Shown here piece by piece: positions 52,783-62,204 of a DNA stretch of 64,000 nt (its first letter is position 1; each line of letters opens with the position of its first letter). The notes under the pieces were generated by a model. The model was given only the letters and a program-made list of their open reading frames with translations, had not been told where the DNA came from and searched no databases. The stretch spans positions 2,914,001-2,978,000 of the forward strand of contig NZ_JAJDFX010000002.1 of NCBI RefSeq assembly GCF_024704385.1. The letters are read 5' to 3'. Origin of the DNA: Cellulomonas sp. P24. GTDB lineage: Bacteria > Actinomycetota > Actinomycetes > Actinomycetales > Cellulomonadaceae. A program made the position numbers and the translations under genes.

Positions 52783-53382
52783 CTATCCCCGTGACGTTCG
52801 TCGTGGATCCGTAGCGAGGGGGAGGAACACGTTGTCGACGATGTCGACGATCGTCTCGTCAGGTACGCGACTGAGGGTCATGATCAGCTCGTGGCGCAGC
52901 AGGTCGGAGGGCAGTCTGACGATCTGCGGCGGAAGGCCCTCCGGAGACAGGTCGCCGCGGCTGACGGCGTGCTGGACGACCTGAGTCAGGGCGCGACTCT
53001 GGTCGCCGAAGAGCTGGGTGCGCAGCTGTGCCGGGGTGAGCGTGATCTCGTTGTCGAAGTAGGCGCTGAGGATGGAGCTGAACAGGGCGGCGGCGTGTTC
53101 GCCGCGCCTGTTGGCCGACCGCATCAGCGTGAGCACGTCCTCGCGTAACGAGCCGGTGTCGGGGATCTCGGCCGAGGGTGCGAAACCCTGGTGGGCGAGC
53201 ACGGCCAGCAGTAGGGCTTCCTTGTCCGGCCAGCGCCGGTAGAGGGCCGCCTTGCCCGTCTTGGCGCGCTCGGCGATGGCCTCGAAGGTGAAGCCCGGGT
53301 AGCCCTTGTCGATCAGCTGCACCCACCCCGCGTCGAGGATCGCGTCCTCGAGCGTCGCGCCGCGCCGTCTGGTCCCCGTCAT
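52783..53382 (-). CDS. TetR-family repressor of the DHA2 pump
   Basis: A 199-residue repressor. HTH residues about 15-60 include GFTFEAIAERAKTGKAALYRRW. ATG at 53382 follows GAGGAGGGGC. It is divergent from the efflux gene with an operator of GGAACG repeats between. It probably senses the drug pumped by that gene. Confidence 0.88.
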   Translation of the reverse strand: MTGTRRRGATLEDAILDAGWVQLIDKGYPGFTFEAIAERAKTGKAALYRRWPDKEALLLAVLAHQGFAPSAEIPDTGSLREDVLTLMRSANRRGEHAAALFSSILSAYFDNEITLTPAQLRTQLFGDQSRALTQVVQHAVSRGDLSPEGLPPQIVRLPSDLLRHELIMTLSRVPDETIVDIVDNVFLPLATDPRRTSRG

Positions 53383-53405
53383 GCCCCTCCTCATTGTGCT
53401 CGCTT

Positions 53406-53450
53406 GCGTTCCTTATTCTACTCGCCTAACGTAAGGAACGCATACGTTCC
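53406..53450. promoter_or_regulatory. TetR operator with three GGAACG-type half-sites
   Basis: GCGTTCCTTA (53406-53415) is the inverse of TAAGGAACGC (53432-53441). GGAACG-CATA-CGTTCC (53435-53450) makes a second, overlapping palindrome. This repeated structure between divergent genes is a strong operator candidate. Confidence 0.72.
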
Positions 53451-53465
53451 CTATTGGAGGTCGTG

Positions 53466-54935
53466 GTGACAGACGCACACCCGCAGGCGGCGCCGTCGAC
53501 ACAGTCGACCGGCCGGCTGCTCACAGCACTTGTCGTAGGCGGGATCACGGCGATCCTGGACACGACGATCGTGGCGATCGGGCTGCACACGCTCACCGTG
53601 CAGCTCCACGCCCCGATATCGACGATCCAGTGGGTCAGCACCGGCTACCTGCTCGCCCTGGCGACCGCGATTCCGTTCGTGGGCTGGGCACAGGCCCGTT
53701 TCGGTGGCCGACGGCTGTGGCTGTTCGCCCTGGGGCTGTTCGTGCTCGGGTCGGTTCTCAGCGCATGCGCGTGGAACGTCGAGTCGTTGATCGCCTTCCG
53801 CATCCTCCAAGGACTCGCCGGCGGAATCATGTTTCCGCTCATGCAGACCCTTGCCATGCAGCACGTCGCCCCGGAGGCGAGGACACGGACGATGGCGAGC
53901 GTGAGCCTGCCCGCCGCACTCGGCCCGGTTCTCGGTCCGGTGCTCGGCGGGCTGGTGCTGAACTGGCTCACCTGGCGGTGGTTGTTCCTCATCAACGTCC
54001 CCGTCGGCGTCGTCGGCCTCATCCTCGCCGTCCTGTTCATCACCGACGACCGCCCCAGCCGGGAAGCCCCTCGCCCGCGGCTCGACGTCGTCGGCGCCGT
54101 GCTCCTCGCCCCAGGCCTGGCGGGACTCCTCTACGGCCTGTCCAACACGCACGCCGAGGGCGCCTTCACCCGGACCGACGTGCTCATCCCCGGCATCGGC
54201 GGCGCGATCCTGCTGGCAGGCTTCATCATCTGGGCTACCCGGCTCGCCGGCGCGGCCCTCGTCGACGTGCGACTGCTCGCGGTGCGCTCGGTGCGAGTCT
54301 CCTCGATCGCGCTCACGTTCGTCGGCACAGCGCTCTTCGCCGGCAACCTCTTGCTGCCGCTGTACTTTCAGGCCCTGCGCGGCTACAGCGTCCTCGATGC
54401 CGCGCTGCTGCTCATCCCCCAGGGGATCGGCACCCTGCTCGCCCGGTCGGTCGTCGGGAGACTGGTCTCCACGTTCGGCCCCCGCATCGTCGCCGTCGTC
54501 GGGTTCCTCGGCGTCGCCGCCGCAACCGTGCCGTTCGCCCTCGCAGGCACCCACACCGACCTCTGGCTCCTCTGCACCGTCCTGTTCGTTCGCGGACTGG
54601 GCCTGGGCGTCGTCCTCATCCCGATCATGACTGCCGCGTACGTCGACATCCGCAAGGACCAGATGCCCCAGGCGTCCGCCATCACCCGCATCGTCCTGCA
54701 GCTCGGTGGGGCCTTCGGCACCGCCCTCGTCGCGGTCGTCCTCACCGCGGCCGCGACCGTGGCTCACCCCGAGGCCGGATTCGACGCCGCCTTCTGGTGG
54801 ACCACCGTCATCACCCTTGCCGCCGCGGCCGTCGCCCTCCTTCTGCCCGCACAGGATCAGGGCAAGGCTCGCGTCACCGACGTGTCCGACGCACCGAGTG
54901 TTCCGGTCCGAGCACGAGAAGAGGCGACTCGATGA
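53466..54935 (+). CDS. DHA2 (EmrB/QacA-type) multidrug efflux transporter
   Basis: About 490 residues with 14 predicted helices. Helix 1 ITAILDTTIVAIGLHTL shows motif D1 of DHA2 pumps; WVSTGYLLALATAIP and RILQGLAGGIMFPLMQT are also typical. Motif C is LPAALGPVLGPVLGG. GTG at 53466 (GGAGG five bases upstream) is the likely start; TTG at 53454 is in frame. Regulated by the divergent TetR. Confidence 0.88.
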   Translation: MTDAHPQAAPSTQSTGRLLTALVVGGITAILDTTIVAIGLHTLTVQLHAPISTIQWVSTGYLLALATAIPFVGWAQARFGGRRLWLFALGLFVLGSVLSACAWNVESLIAFRILQGLAGGIMFPLMQTLAMQHVAPEARTRTMASVSLPAALGPVLGPVLGGLVLNWLTWRWLFLINVPVGVVGLILAVLFITDDRPSREAPRPRLDVVGAVLLAPGLAGLLYGLSNTHAEGAFTRTDVLIPGIGGAILLAGFIIWATRLAGAALVDVRLLAVRSVRVSSIALTFVGTALFAGNLLLPLYFQALRGYSVLDAALLLIPQGIGTLLARSVVGRLVSTFGPRIVAVVGFLGVAAATVPFALAGTHTDLWLLCTVLFVRGLGLGVVLIPIMTAAYVDIRKDQMPQASAITRIVLQLGGAFGTALVAVVLTAAATVAHPEAGFDAAFWWTTVITLAAAAVALLLPAQDQGKARVTDVSDAPSVPVRAREEATR

Positions 54936-54998
54936 GCCCCATCGACGCGAGAGGTCTCACGACGCGCTTCGGCCGCGTCACGGCAGGGTCTGGCCGGC

Positions 54999-55946
54999 TC
55001 ATGCCCGGTTCTTGCGGACCGGTTGCGTGCGCTGTCCCTTCCGTGCTCTGGTCTCCGCGACATCGGTGTTCTCGACGGGTCCCGTTGTGGCGTCGTCCAC
55101 GATTCCCCTGCGTGCGTTCCGCTCGCGTTCTGCCCGAGAACCGGGCGTCGGCATCCGGCGGATCGTGTAGAACTGCTGCCCCATCGACCAGATGTTCGTC
55201 GTGGTCCAGTACAGCAGGACGCCGATCGGCAGGCCGACCCCGGAGAAGCCCATGACCAGCGGCATGACGTAGAGCATGACCTTCTGTGTCTGGGCTGCCT
55301 GGCCTTCGAGCGCTGCCGCCGGCATGTTCTTCATCGTCAGCTGACGTTGGGTCAGGAACAGTGTCGCGGCCATCGCCACGATCAGCACGATCGTCACGAT
55401 GCGGGTGCTGGTCGCAAGGCCAGGATCGACACCCGCGCTCGCGAAGGTGGCCGACAGGGGTGCTCCGAAGATCTGCGACGTCTCAGCCTGATGGGCGACC
55501 TCCCGACCGATCGGTCCGATCGGGCCCAGGGCGCCTGAGGCGATCTGGGTGAGTCCTCTGAGCACCTGGAACAGGGCGAGGAAGACGGGCGACTGGACGA
55601 GCAACGGCAGGCACGACGCGAGTGGGTTCGTCCCGTGCTTCTTGTACAGCGCCATCGTCTCGCGGTTCTGGGCCTCGCGGGAGGCCGGGTCACTCTTGCC
55701 CTTGTACTTCTTCTGGATGGCCTGCAGCTCGGGGGTGAGCTGCTGCATTCCGCGCTGCGCGTGGATCTGCTTGAAGAACAGTGGAATGAGGATGATCCGG
55801 ATGACGACGACGAGGACGACGACCGACAGGCCCCAGGTTGCACCGGATGCCGGGTTCAGACCGATCCAGGTGAGCGCGGAGTGGGCCAGGTACATGATCC
55901 ATGCCACTACCCACTCGATCGGGTAGAGAAGTTTGTAGAAGTCCAT
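54999..55946 (-). CDS. YidC/Oxa1-family membrane insertase (accessory copy)
   Basis: A 315-residue five-helix insertase. It begins MDFYKLLYPIEWVVAWIMYLAH with the hydrophilic groove residues around VVIRIILIPLFFKQ, and the cytoplasmic loop GMQQLTPELQAIQKKYKGK. C-terminal helices include MLYVMPLVMGFSGVGLPIGVLLYW. It is found here next to efflux, TetR and IS genes, without rpmH or rnpA, so it is a second copy rather than the chromosomal yidC. What proteins it inserts is unknown. Confidence 0.85.
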   Translation of the reverse strand: MDFYKLLYPIEWVVAWIMYLAHSALTWIGLNPASGATWGLSVVVLVVVIRIILIPLFFKQIHAQRGMQQLTPELQAIQKKYKGKSDPASREAQNRETMALYKKHGTNPLASCLPLLVQSPVFLALFQVLRGLTQIASGALGPIGPIGREVAHQAETSQIFGAPLSATFASAGVDPGLATSTRIVTIVLIVAMAATLFLTQRQLTMKNMPAAALEGQAAQTQKVMLYVMPLVMGFSGVGLPIGVLLYWTTTNIWSMGQQFYTIRRMPTPGSRAERERNARRGIVDDATTGPVENTDVAETRARKGQRTQPVRKNRA

Positions 55947-56210
55947 GGGAGAAGTCCCTCGGGAGAGGCGGGCGGTACGTGCGCCCGCAAAGGCTCGTGT
56001 TCGTGCAGGGGTGGGCGCGTGTTGATCGGCCATGTCGCTCGCCGTGACCTCATTGACCAGGTCAGCGCTGTGTGGCGTCGCCAACTGCGGCGTTTCGACA
56101 CCAATCCAGCGCGGCAACGGCGCGCTCTGCGAAGGCATCCACCTCGTCGGTGGCACACGCTTCGGATCTCACAACGGAGCGGGGATCGCTACACCCGCAT
56201 CCAGGGGACG

Positions 56211-56513
56211 TCAGGCCCGGGGTGGGGACACGCCACGCGGCGAGAGCGGCGTGATCGGCAGGATGGCAAACCCAGAGGCGAATGGCCTCACCCGGGCGCT
56301 GAGGACTGACCAGTCCCGCCCAACCGCCTCGTCAACCGGACGTCCGCTCGTCGACACCACGACAAGCGCAATCCCGAGAACGATCAAGAGCCACGCGGAA
56401 TGGGAGGACGCGCCCTGCAAGATCCCCAGGATTCCCGTCGCCACGGCAAAGCCACCAGTGGCAAGAAGCAGGCGCGTGACTCTCCACATGAGGAGGGCAG
56501 CGCGGCGTTCCAT
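56211..56513 (-). CDS. Small two-helix membrane protein
   Basis: A 100-residue protein with two hydrophobic helices (LLLATGGFAVATGILGIL and SAWLLIVLGIALVVVS). ATG at 56513 is chosen. No family recognised. It lies upstream of yidC in the same direction, but 264 bases away. Confidence 0.5.
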   Translation of the reverse strand: MERRAALLMWRVTRLLLATGGFAVATGILGILQGASSHSAWLLIVLGIALVVVSTSGRPVDEAVGRDWSVLSARVRPFASGFAILPITPLSPRGVSPPRA

Positions 56514-56635
56514 GTGCTTACTGTACGTGGGGCCCGCTCTTCTGGGCGTCCCGATGTCAGGGGGCAATCGCCCGGGGCCGACGGCCAACGATGGCCGGTG
56601 ATGCGTGCAGTCAACCGCCCCGATGGGGCGCACCG

Positions 56636-57217
56636 TCAGAGCACGAGGACATCGATCGCGACCTGGAGTCGTTGCCGGTAGGACTCTCGGTCCTCGACCT
56701 GGTGCTTGATGCCGATCGACGCACTGATCAGGGTCTGCGCTGCCGCTGCGGCCCTCGATCGGCCGATCCCGGTGGTGTCCGCGGTCATGGCGTCGGTGAT
56801 CAGCTCGGTGAAGCGCTGCGGCGCAGTCTGGACGATTGGTCCGAGGAGCCCGGGGTTGTCCTCGATCACCGTCGTGATGTCACGTGCGATCGGCCCGACG
56901 TATCGCCCGGCCCACTGGTCGAAGGCTTCCAGGATCCGGACGGGCAGTGGCCGCGCGTCGTCCTTCAGGATCCTGTCGATGGCGAGCAGGTCCGCGTCGA
57001 GAGCGTGGGTCACGGCGGCGCGGAACAGCTCTTCCTTCGAGCTGAACAGGAAGTACAGACCAGGGCGCGAGATGTCCGCCGTCTGCGCGACCGTCTCCAT
57101 CGACGTCTTGCGGTACCCGAAGCGCGCGAACGTCAGGAGCGCGGACTCGAGGACCGCCTCACGTCGATCCGTGCGGATCGCCGATGGAACGTCGAGCAGG
57201 ACCTCGTCGTTGCTCAT
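56636..57217 (-). CDS. TetR-family regulator
   Basis: A 193-residue repressor. HTH residues about 10-60 contain FARFGYRKTSMETVAQTADISRPGLYFLFSSKEELF. It is divergent from a short-chain dehydrogenase with a palindromic operator between. It likely controls that gene. Confidence 0.88.
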   Translation of the reverse strand: MSNDEVLLDVPSAIRTDRREAVLESALLTFARFGYRKTSMETVAQTADISRPGLYFLFSSKEELFRAAVTHALDADLLAIDRILKDDARPLPVRILEAFDQWAGRYVGPIARDITTVIEDNPGLLGPIVQTAPQRFTELITDAMTADTTGIGRSRAAAAAQTLISASIGIKHQVEDRESYRQRLQVAIDVLVL

Positions 57218-57241
57218 GGCCCGAGCATACGAGGCTGTACC

Positions 57242-57273
57242 GACTATACGCAAACGGTCTCGCATGTATAGTC
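57242..57273. promoter_or_regulatory. TetR operator for the SDR gene
   Basis: GACTATAC (57242-57249) and GTATAGTC (57266-57273) are perfect inverses with 16 bases between, in the divergent intergenic region, seven bases from the SDR start. Confidence 0.72.
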
Positions 57274-57279
57274 CATGTC

Positions 57280-58250
57280 ATGACAGCGCCTGACCTCCTC
57301 ACTACCCGGTTCACCTCATCGAGCACCGCCGAGGAGGTGCTCCGTGACGTCGACCTGGACGGTGTGCGCGCCGTCGTCACCGGCGCCTCTTCCGGCCTCG
57401 GGGTCGAGACGGCACGCGCACTCGCCGCGGCCGGCGCGGACGTCACGCTTGCCGTCAGGAACGCCGCCGCGGGCCAGGCGGTCGCCGACGAGATCGAGCG
57501 ATCTGGTGTCTCGATCAGGCCCCGGGTCGTGTGGCTGGACCTGGCGGACCAAGGCTCGGTATCCGGCTTCGTCGAGGCCTGGGACGGCCCGCTGCACCTG
57601 CTGATCAACAACGCCGGGGTCGTCACGGGCGGTCTCGAGCGCACCGCCGAGGGGTGGGAGCTGCAGTTCGCCACGAACCACCTCGGCCACTTCGCGCTCG
57701 CCGTCGGTCTCCACGACGCGCTCGCCCGAGGCGCAGCGGAGCGTGACGGAGCGCGGATCGTGTCCCTCAGCTCCACGGCCCACATGCGCTCGGGCATCGA
57801 CTTCGACGACCTCCACTTCGAGCGTCGCAGCTACGACCCCCAGATCGCGTACGCCCAGTCGAAGACGGCGAACTCCCTGTTCGCCGTTGAAGCGACCACG
57901 CGGTGGGCGTCCGACGGGATCGTCGCGAACGCGGCCAATCCCGGGGGATAGCGACCGGGCTGCAGCGCAACTTCACGACGCAGCAGAGGGAGTCCCTCGA
58001 CGCGGCGGCCGCGTCGGGAGTCTTCACCTACAAGACCGTCCAACAGGGGGCCGCCACCACGATCGTCGCCGCGACCTCCCCCGAGTTCGCGCACACCGGC
58101 GGTCACTACCTCGACGACGCCCAAGAGGCCTACACCGTGGCGAACGACGCCGACCTTGCCGAGCACCCCCACGGCGTGAAGTGGTGGGCGCTCGACCCAG
58201 CCCTCGCCGAGCGCCTGTGGGTGGTGTCCACCGAGCTGCTCGCCGGCTGA
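57280..58250 (+). pseudogene. Short-chain dehydrogenase/reductase, frameshifted in a G run
   Basis: The N-terminal 225 codons show an SDR fold: cofactor motif TGASSGLG, NNAG, and catalytic Ser (SLSST) with YAQSK (Tyr-x3-Lys). A stop follows at 57948 just after the five-G run at 57943-57947. With one extra G the frame continues NPGGIATGLQRNFTTQQRES and reaches 58250, giving about 323 residues, the WWOX/retinol-dehydrogenase-like size. Loss of the frame would remove the C-terminal helices. Sequencing error or slippage is likely. Confidence 0.82.
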
Positions 58251-58379
58251 CCAGAACGGTTCAGCTCGCCGACCGCGCGTTCAGCTCGCCGGCGCCCGGC
58301 GCGGATGTCCGAACGCCTCCCGCGCATGCGACGGGGGGAGTGTCCGGCCTCCGACGTGCAGCCGACACCAGCGGCTCCC

Positions 58380-59200
58380 TCGTCCATGGAGGACCCGACG
58401 CGGCCCTCGACGACGTTGCGGTCGCGGTAGGCGGCGGTGTCGAGTCCGGGTGGGCGCCCGCCGCGGGACCCGCGGCGTTTGCGGGCGGCGATCTGGTCGG
58501 ACTTCTCGCGGGGATGACGACCTTGATCCCGCGGGCGTGCAGGGCGCGACGGTAGACCCCGGCGGAGTACGCCTTGTCCGCGAGGACCGTGTCGGGTCGC
58601 GTGCGCGGGCGACCTGCGCCCAGGCGGGGGACGCGGATGTCGGCCAGGACCGCGTCGAGCAGGGCGCCGTCGTTGCGGTGCGCGCCGGTGACCACTGCGG
58701 CCAGCGGGCGCCCGTGCTCGTCGACCGCGGCGTGGATCTTGGTGGTCAGCCCGCCCCGTGAGCGTCCGATGCCGTGACCTGCAGGTTCACACTCGCTGAT
58801 CGGCAGATTCCTGTGATTCGACCTTGCCCCCTGTGTCCTGGTCGGGGCGGGTCGTGTTCGTGCCGTGCTGGTGGGCGCGGGCGATCGTCGCGTCGACCGA
58901 GACCGTCCAGTCCACCTCGCCGGCCGCGTCCGCCTCGGCCAGCAACCGGGCCAACACCCGGTCCCAGGTCCCGTCCGCGGCATACCGGCGGTGGCGCTTC
59001 CATGCCGTCTGCCACGGCCCGAAGACCTCCCGCGGCAGGTCGCGCCACGGGATGCCGGTCCGATACCGGTAGGCGATCGCCTCGACCACCCGACGGTCGT
59101 CACCGAACGGATGACCGCGCCGACCCGCGTTCGACGGCAACGACGGCGCCACCCGAGCCCACTGCGCGTCGGTGAAGACCTGATACCGAGAAGACGTCAC
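58380..59200 (-). pseudogene. IS5-family transposase, two frames and truncated
   Basis: The first frame (59200 to 58787) carries the IS5 N-terminus (YQVFTDAQWARVAPSLPS, GIPWRDLPREVFGPWQTAWKRH, VSVDATIARAHQHG). The second (to about 58500) contains the DDE core (GRSRGGLTTKIHAAVDEHGRPL and ADKAYSAGVYRRALHARGIKVVIP). The change of frame near 58830 could be the programmed shift of IS427-like elements. A second disruption near 58500 (PEKSDQIAARKRRGS would follow) and loss of the C-terminus after about 58380 make it a remnant. Confidence 0.75.
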
Positions 59201-59330
59201 CCGCCCAGACTGCCGCGAGCCTCACCCCAGATATGGGAGACACGCTAGCCGGTCCACTCCGGGCGCCGGACCGCAAGCACCACGTCGATGGCCACGCCCC
59301 ACAACAACGCCGAAGACCGCGATCGCCTCG

Positions 59331-59846
59331 GTGCTGCTCGGATCCTCCTGGCAACGCCGCCGGGTCCACAACGCCGGCAACGTGCTCGACACCGTCTCCA
59401 AGACCAACGCCGAGATGGTCGCCGCCGCGATCCGCACGATCTTCGCCCAACCCGACGCTGACCACGTGGTCGAGCAGTTCGAGGTCATCGCCACGATGCT
59501 GACCCGCTCCCACCCCAAGGTCGGGCACATGCTCACCGGCGCCCGCGAGGACCTGCTCGCGTTCACCGGGTTCCCCGCCGCGCACTGGAAGAAGATCTGG
59601 TCGACCAACCCCCTGGAACGACTGGACACGGAGGTCAAACGCCGCACCGACGTCGTGGGCGTCTTCCCCAATCCCGCCGCGCTGCTGCGACTGGCCGGCG
59701 CCGTCCTGGGCGAGGCCCACGACGAATGGGCCGCCACCGACCGCCGCTACCTCTCCGAACACTCCATGGTCCAGCTCGCCGCCATGACCACCCTGACCAC
59801 CGTTGCCGAACAGGAGGTGGATGCCCCCGAACTCCTCACGGCATGA
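59331..59846 (+). pseudogene. IS256-family transposase C-terminal fragment
   Basis: 171 codons of a mutator-type transposase: STNPLERLDTEVKRRTDVVGVFPN and the DEWAATDRRYLSEHSM tail are typical of the IS256 C-terminus. The N-terminal two-thirds is absent, cut at the IS5 remnant. The right terminal region continues to about 59900 (GTGTCGAGAAGCTCCACCACT). Confidence 0.8.
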
Positions 59847-60019
59847 TCTGAGCACCGACCCGCACGGTGTCGAGAAGCTCCACCACTCAGCGGGACGTCA
59901 CCCCGCAGCACCGGCAGCTGCGACCACAGCACCACCATCCGCTGATGGTCAGACCCACGGTGCGCGGCTATGAGAGTGCGTACGGCGCCGGCGCGAAGGT
60001 GGCGGCGAAGGGCACGACG
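59847..60019. other. IS256 right end and spacer
   Basis: Contains the non-coding end of the IS256 fragment and about 120 bases with no recognised feature. Confidence 0.45.
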
Positions 60020-60421
60020 TCAACCGTCGTCAGGTGGTGTCCGATCCTGGCTCCTTCCTGCACGCGTGGACGTCAGTACGACCATGGGTGAGTTCGCGAC
60101 CCAGTCCTCGATGGAGAACGGCTGCTCGGCATACCAGGGCTGAAGTCGCCACGCCTCCTGGGCGACACGGCGCCGCTTGCCGCGATCGGTCACTTCCTCC
60201 GCCTTGACTGCCAGGTCGCGGTCAGGAGCGCGCAGCTGCAGGACAGCGTCGGCGTGTTCTCGCAGGTTGGCGAGCCAGTGTCTGGCGCCGGGGGTTCCAG
60301 TCAGGACGATCTGCTCGTCGACGATCACGTACCAGACCTCGACGCGGCGCGGCTCGCCGCTGCGACGCCCGACGGTACTCAGGTAGCACGTACCGGTGGG
60401 CGGCATCTCGTCCACACCCAT
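60020..60421 (-). CDS. Ddn-like nitroreductase/quinone-reductase-family (deazaflavin F420-type) protein
   Basis: A 133-residue split-barrel protein: TCYLSTVGRRSGEPRRVEVWYV and LTGTPGARHWLANLREHADA are the family blocks. Such proteins bind F420 or flavin. ATG at 60406 is an alternative start. It lies alone after the IS mosaic. Confidence 0.75.
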   Translation of the reverse strand: MGVDEMPPTGTCYLSTVGRRSGEPRRVEVWYVIVDEQIVLTGTPGARHWLANLREHADAVLQLRAPDRDLAVKAEEVTDRGKRRRVAQEAWRLQPWYAEQPFSIEDWVANSPMVVLTSTRAGRSQDRTPPDDG

Positions 60422-60722
60422 CCGTGAAGGCTAGTTGAGCTCGGTGGCCCACACCTTCTCGATCGGGGTTGGACGCGCATCGCTGCGACGGCCCGTGGCA
60501 GATCCGGGCGAGAGTAGTCGCCCTCACGTCGTCTGCACTCCGTGCGCCGGGATATCCGGAGAACACGGTTGACGCACGATCACCGCGCTCGCTGCGGCAT
60601 GTGCGGATGCTCGAGTGGTGCAGCTCAGTGGACCAGGGGTCCGTTGGCGCCACCTGAAGAGTTCTTTCGGCGGAACGGTCCCTGGACCCGGCCCAGTGAG
60701 TCCGACCCGGAGAGGTGCCCCG
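60422..60722. other. Intergenic, no gene recognised
   Basis: About 300 bases with no frame I consider coding. It presumably holds the promoters of the divergent genes on either side. Confidence 0.5.
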
Positions 60723-61112
60723 ATGTCCCAGTTCGTCGTCTACGGCCGCCGTGAGGTGCTTGCACCGTTGCGCGCAGAGTTCTCTGTCCTCCTCCAGGAC
60801 GTCGCCGTCGCCGTCCTCGGGCTGCCGCCGGACAAGCGGTTCCACCGTTTCGTCCTGATGGATGCTGAGGACTTTCCCACGCCCCCTCACCGGTCCGAGC
60901 GCTACACGATCGTCGAGGTGATGATGTTCTCGGGACGCACGGTCGCGACGAAGAAGGCCTTCTATGCCGAGCTCTTCGCGGGGGTGGAGGCTCGGCTCGG
61001 CATCGCACCGAACGACCTGGAGATCCACATCCTCGAGACGCCTCGCCACGACTGGAGTATCCGCGGCACGGCCGGTGACGACCTGGCCCTGGCGTACGAG
61101 ATCGAGCGCTGA
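60723..61112 (+). CDS. Tautomerase-fold protein lacking Pro-1
   Basis: A 129-residue member of the tautomerase superfamily (cis-CaaD/Tautomerase_2 type). It resembles FVVYGRREVLAPLRAEFSVLL at the start and MMFSGRTVATKKAFYAELFAGVEARLGI in the middle. The residue after Met is Ser, so the N-terminal Pro that serves as catalytic base is absent. ATG at 60723 follows GAGAGG. Confidence 0.72.
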   Translation: MSQFVVYGRREVLAPLRAEFSVLLQDVAVAVLGLPPDKRFHRFVLMDAEDFPTPPHRSERYTIVEVMMFSGRTVATKKAFYAELFAGVEARLGIAPNDLEIHILETPRHDWSIRGTAGDDLALAYEIER

Positions 61113-61289
61113 TCCACGACGATGTCGGCGGACGCTGAACCGGATCCGTCGAGGCGCTGGCCGTCCCCGCTGCTCAGGTAGCCGCACTCAACGTGGCACC
61201 CGGAGGCGCGGCCACGGTGTCGGCGTCGGGTCCATGGTGGACCTGGCAGGGTTGCTTCGCTGAGGGCCGGCGAACGGATACTGGCATCC
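61113..61289. other. Spacer before the PaiB-like gene
   Basis: A 177-bp gap with no recognised feature; it must hold the promoter of the PaiB-like gene unless transcription continues from the tautomerase gene. Confidence 0.4.
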
Positions 61290-61910
61290 ATGTACACCCC
61301 TGCGCACTTCGGCGCCGATAGCGACGCATCGGCTCGTTTCCTGGCCGAGGTGGTCGCCGGTGACCTCGTGACCTCGACCGACGGCGGGCTTGTGGCGACG
61401 TTTCTGCCCGTGCTGCTCGATGCCGGTCCCGGTTCGCGCGGCTCGTTGATGGGGCATCTCGCGCGCAACAACGACCAGTGGCGACGGCCTGTGCGCGGGG
61501 AGGCGCTGTTCATCGCGCACGGGCCGGACGCCTACATCTCACCGTCCTGGTATGCGAGCAAGGTCGAGCACGGGCGCGTCGTGCCGACCTGGAACTACGC
61601 GACGGCGCATGTGTACGGAGAGCTCGTCATCCATGACGACGCGGCGTGGGTCGGCGCGCTGGTGCGCAGACTCACCGACCGGCACGAGGCGCACCGTGAG
61701 CACCCATGGAGCGTGGACGACGCACCGGCGAGGTTCACAACCGGACAGTTGCGGGCCATCGTCGGCGTGGAGCTGGTGATCTCCCGGGTCGAGGTGAAGG
61801 TCAAGATGAGCCAGAACCGCCCCGACCGGGACATCGAGGGAGTCGTGACCGGCCTGACGCAGGAGGGTCGACCCGATGCTGCGGCGATGGTCGATCGTTC
61901 ACGGTCCTGA
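61290..61910 (+). CDS. PaiB-like FMN-binding split-barrel regulator family protein
   Basis: A 206-residue protein. Residues include MGHLARNNDQWR, FIAHGPDAYISPSWYASK and VPTWNYATAHVYGEL, the PaiB signature blocks. SQNRPDRDIEGVVTGL closes the fold. PaiB proteins bind FMN; a regulatory role was described in Bacillus. ATG at 61290 is used. Confidence 0.88.
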   Translation: MYTPAHFGADSDASARFLAEVVAGDLVTSTDGGLVATFLPVLLDAGPGSRGSLMGHLARNNDQWRRPVRGEALFIAHGPDAYISPSWYASKVEHGRVVPTWNYATAHVYGELVIHDDAAWVGALVRRLTDRHEAHREHPWSVDDAPARFTTGQLRAIVGVELVISRVEVKVKMSQNRPDRDIEGVVTGLTQEGRPDAAAMVDRSRS

Positions 61911-62204
61911 CCTGAACAACCGCTCGGCCCGGCTCGCCCGGGGAGAACCGCCGCTTGCCGCCCACCGGTGTCCGGTTGCACGTCAGCTCCTCCGCCGAGG
62001 CGTGCGCACATCCGGAAGCGGTCCGGCGGGTGCAACCCGTCACGGTCTGCCGCCACGCCGGCCCGCGGCATGACCGGTCGCTTCGTGTTCTGCGGTCGGC
62101 ATGCCGGACAGTTGCCATGACCCCGTGCAACGGTTCACTCGAAGGGTCACGCGGTGACCGCCTCCCCGTCGACGCGGCAGTCGACGTGCGCGTGGTCTCG
62201 CAGG
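61911..62204. other. Intergenic, no gene recognised
   Basis: About 290 bases between convergent genes without a credible coding frame or clear hairpin. Confidence 0.45.
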
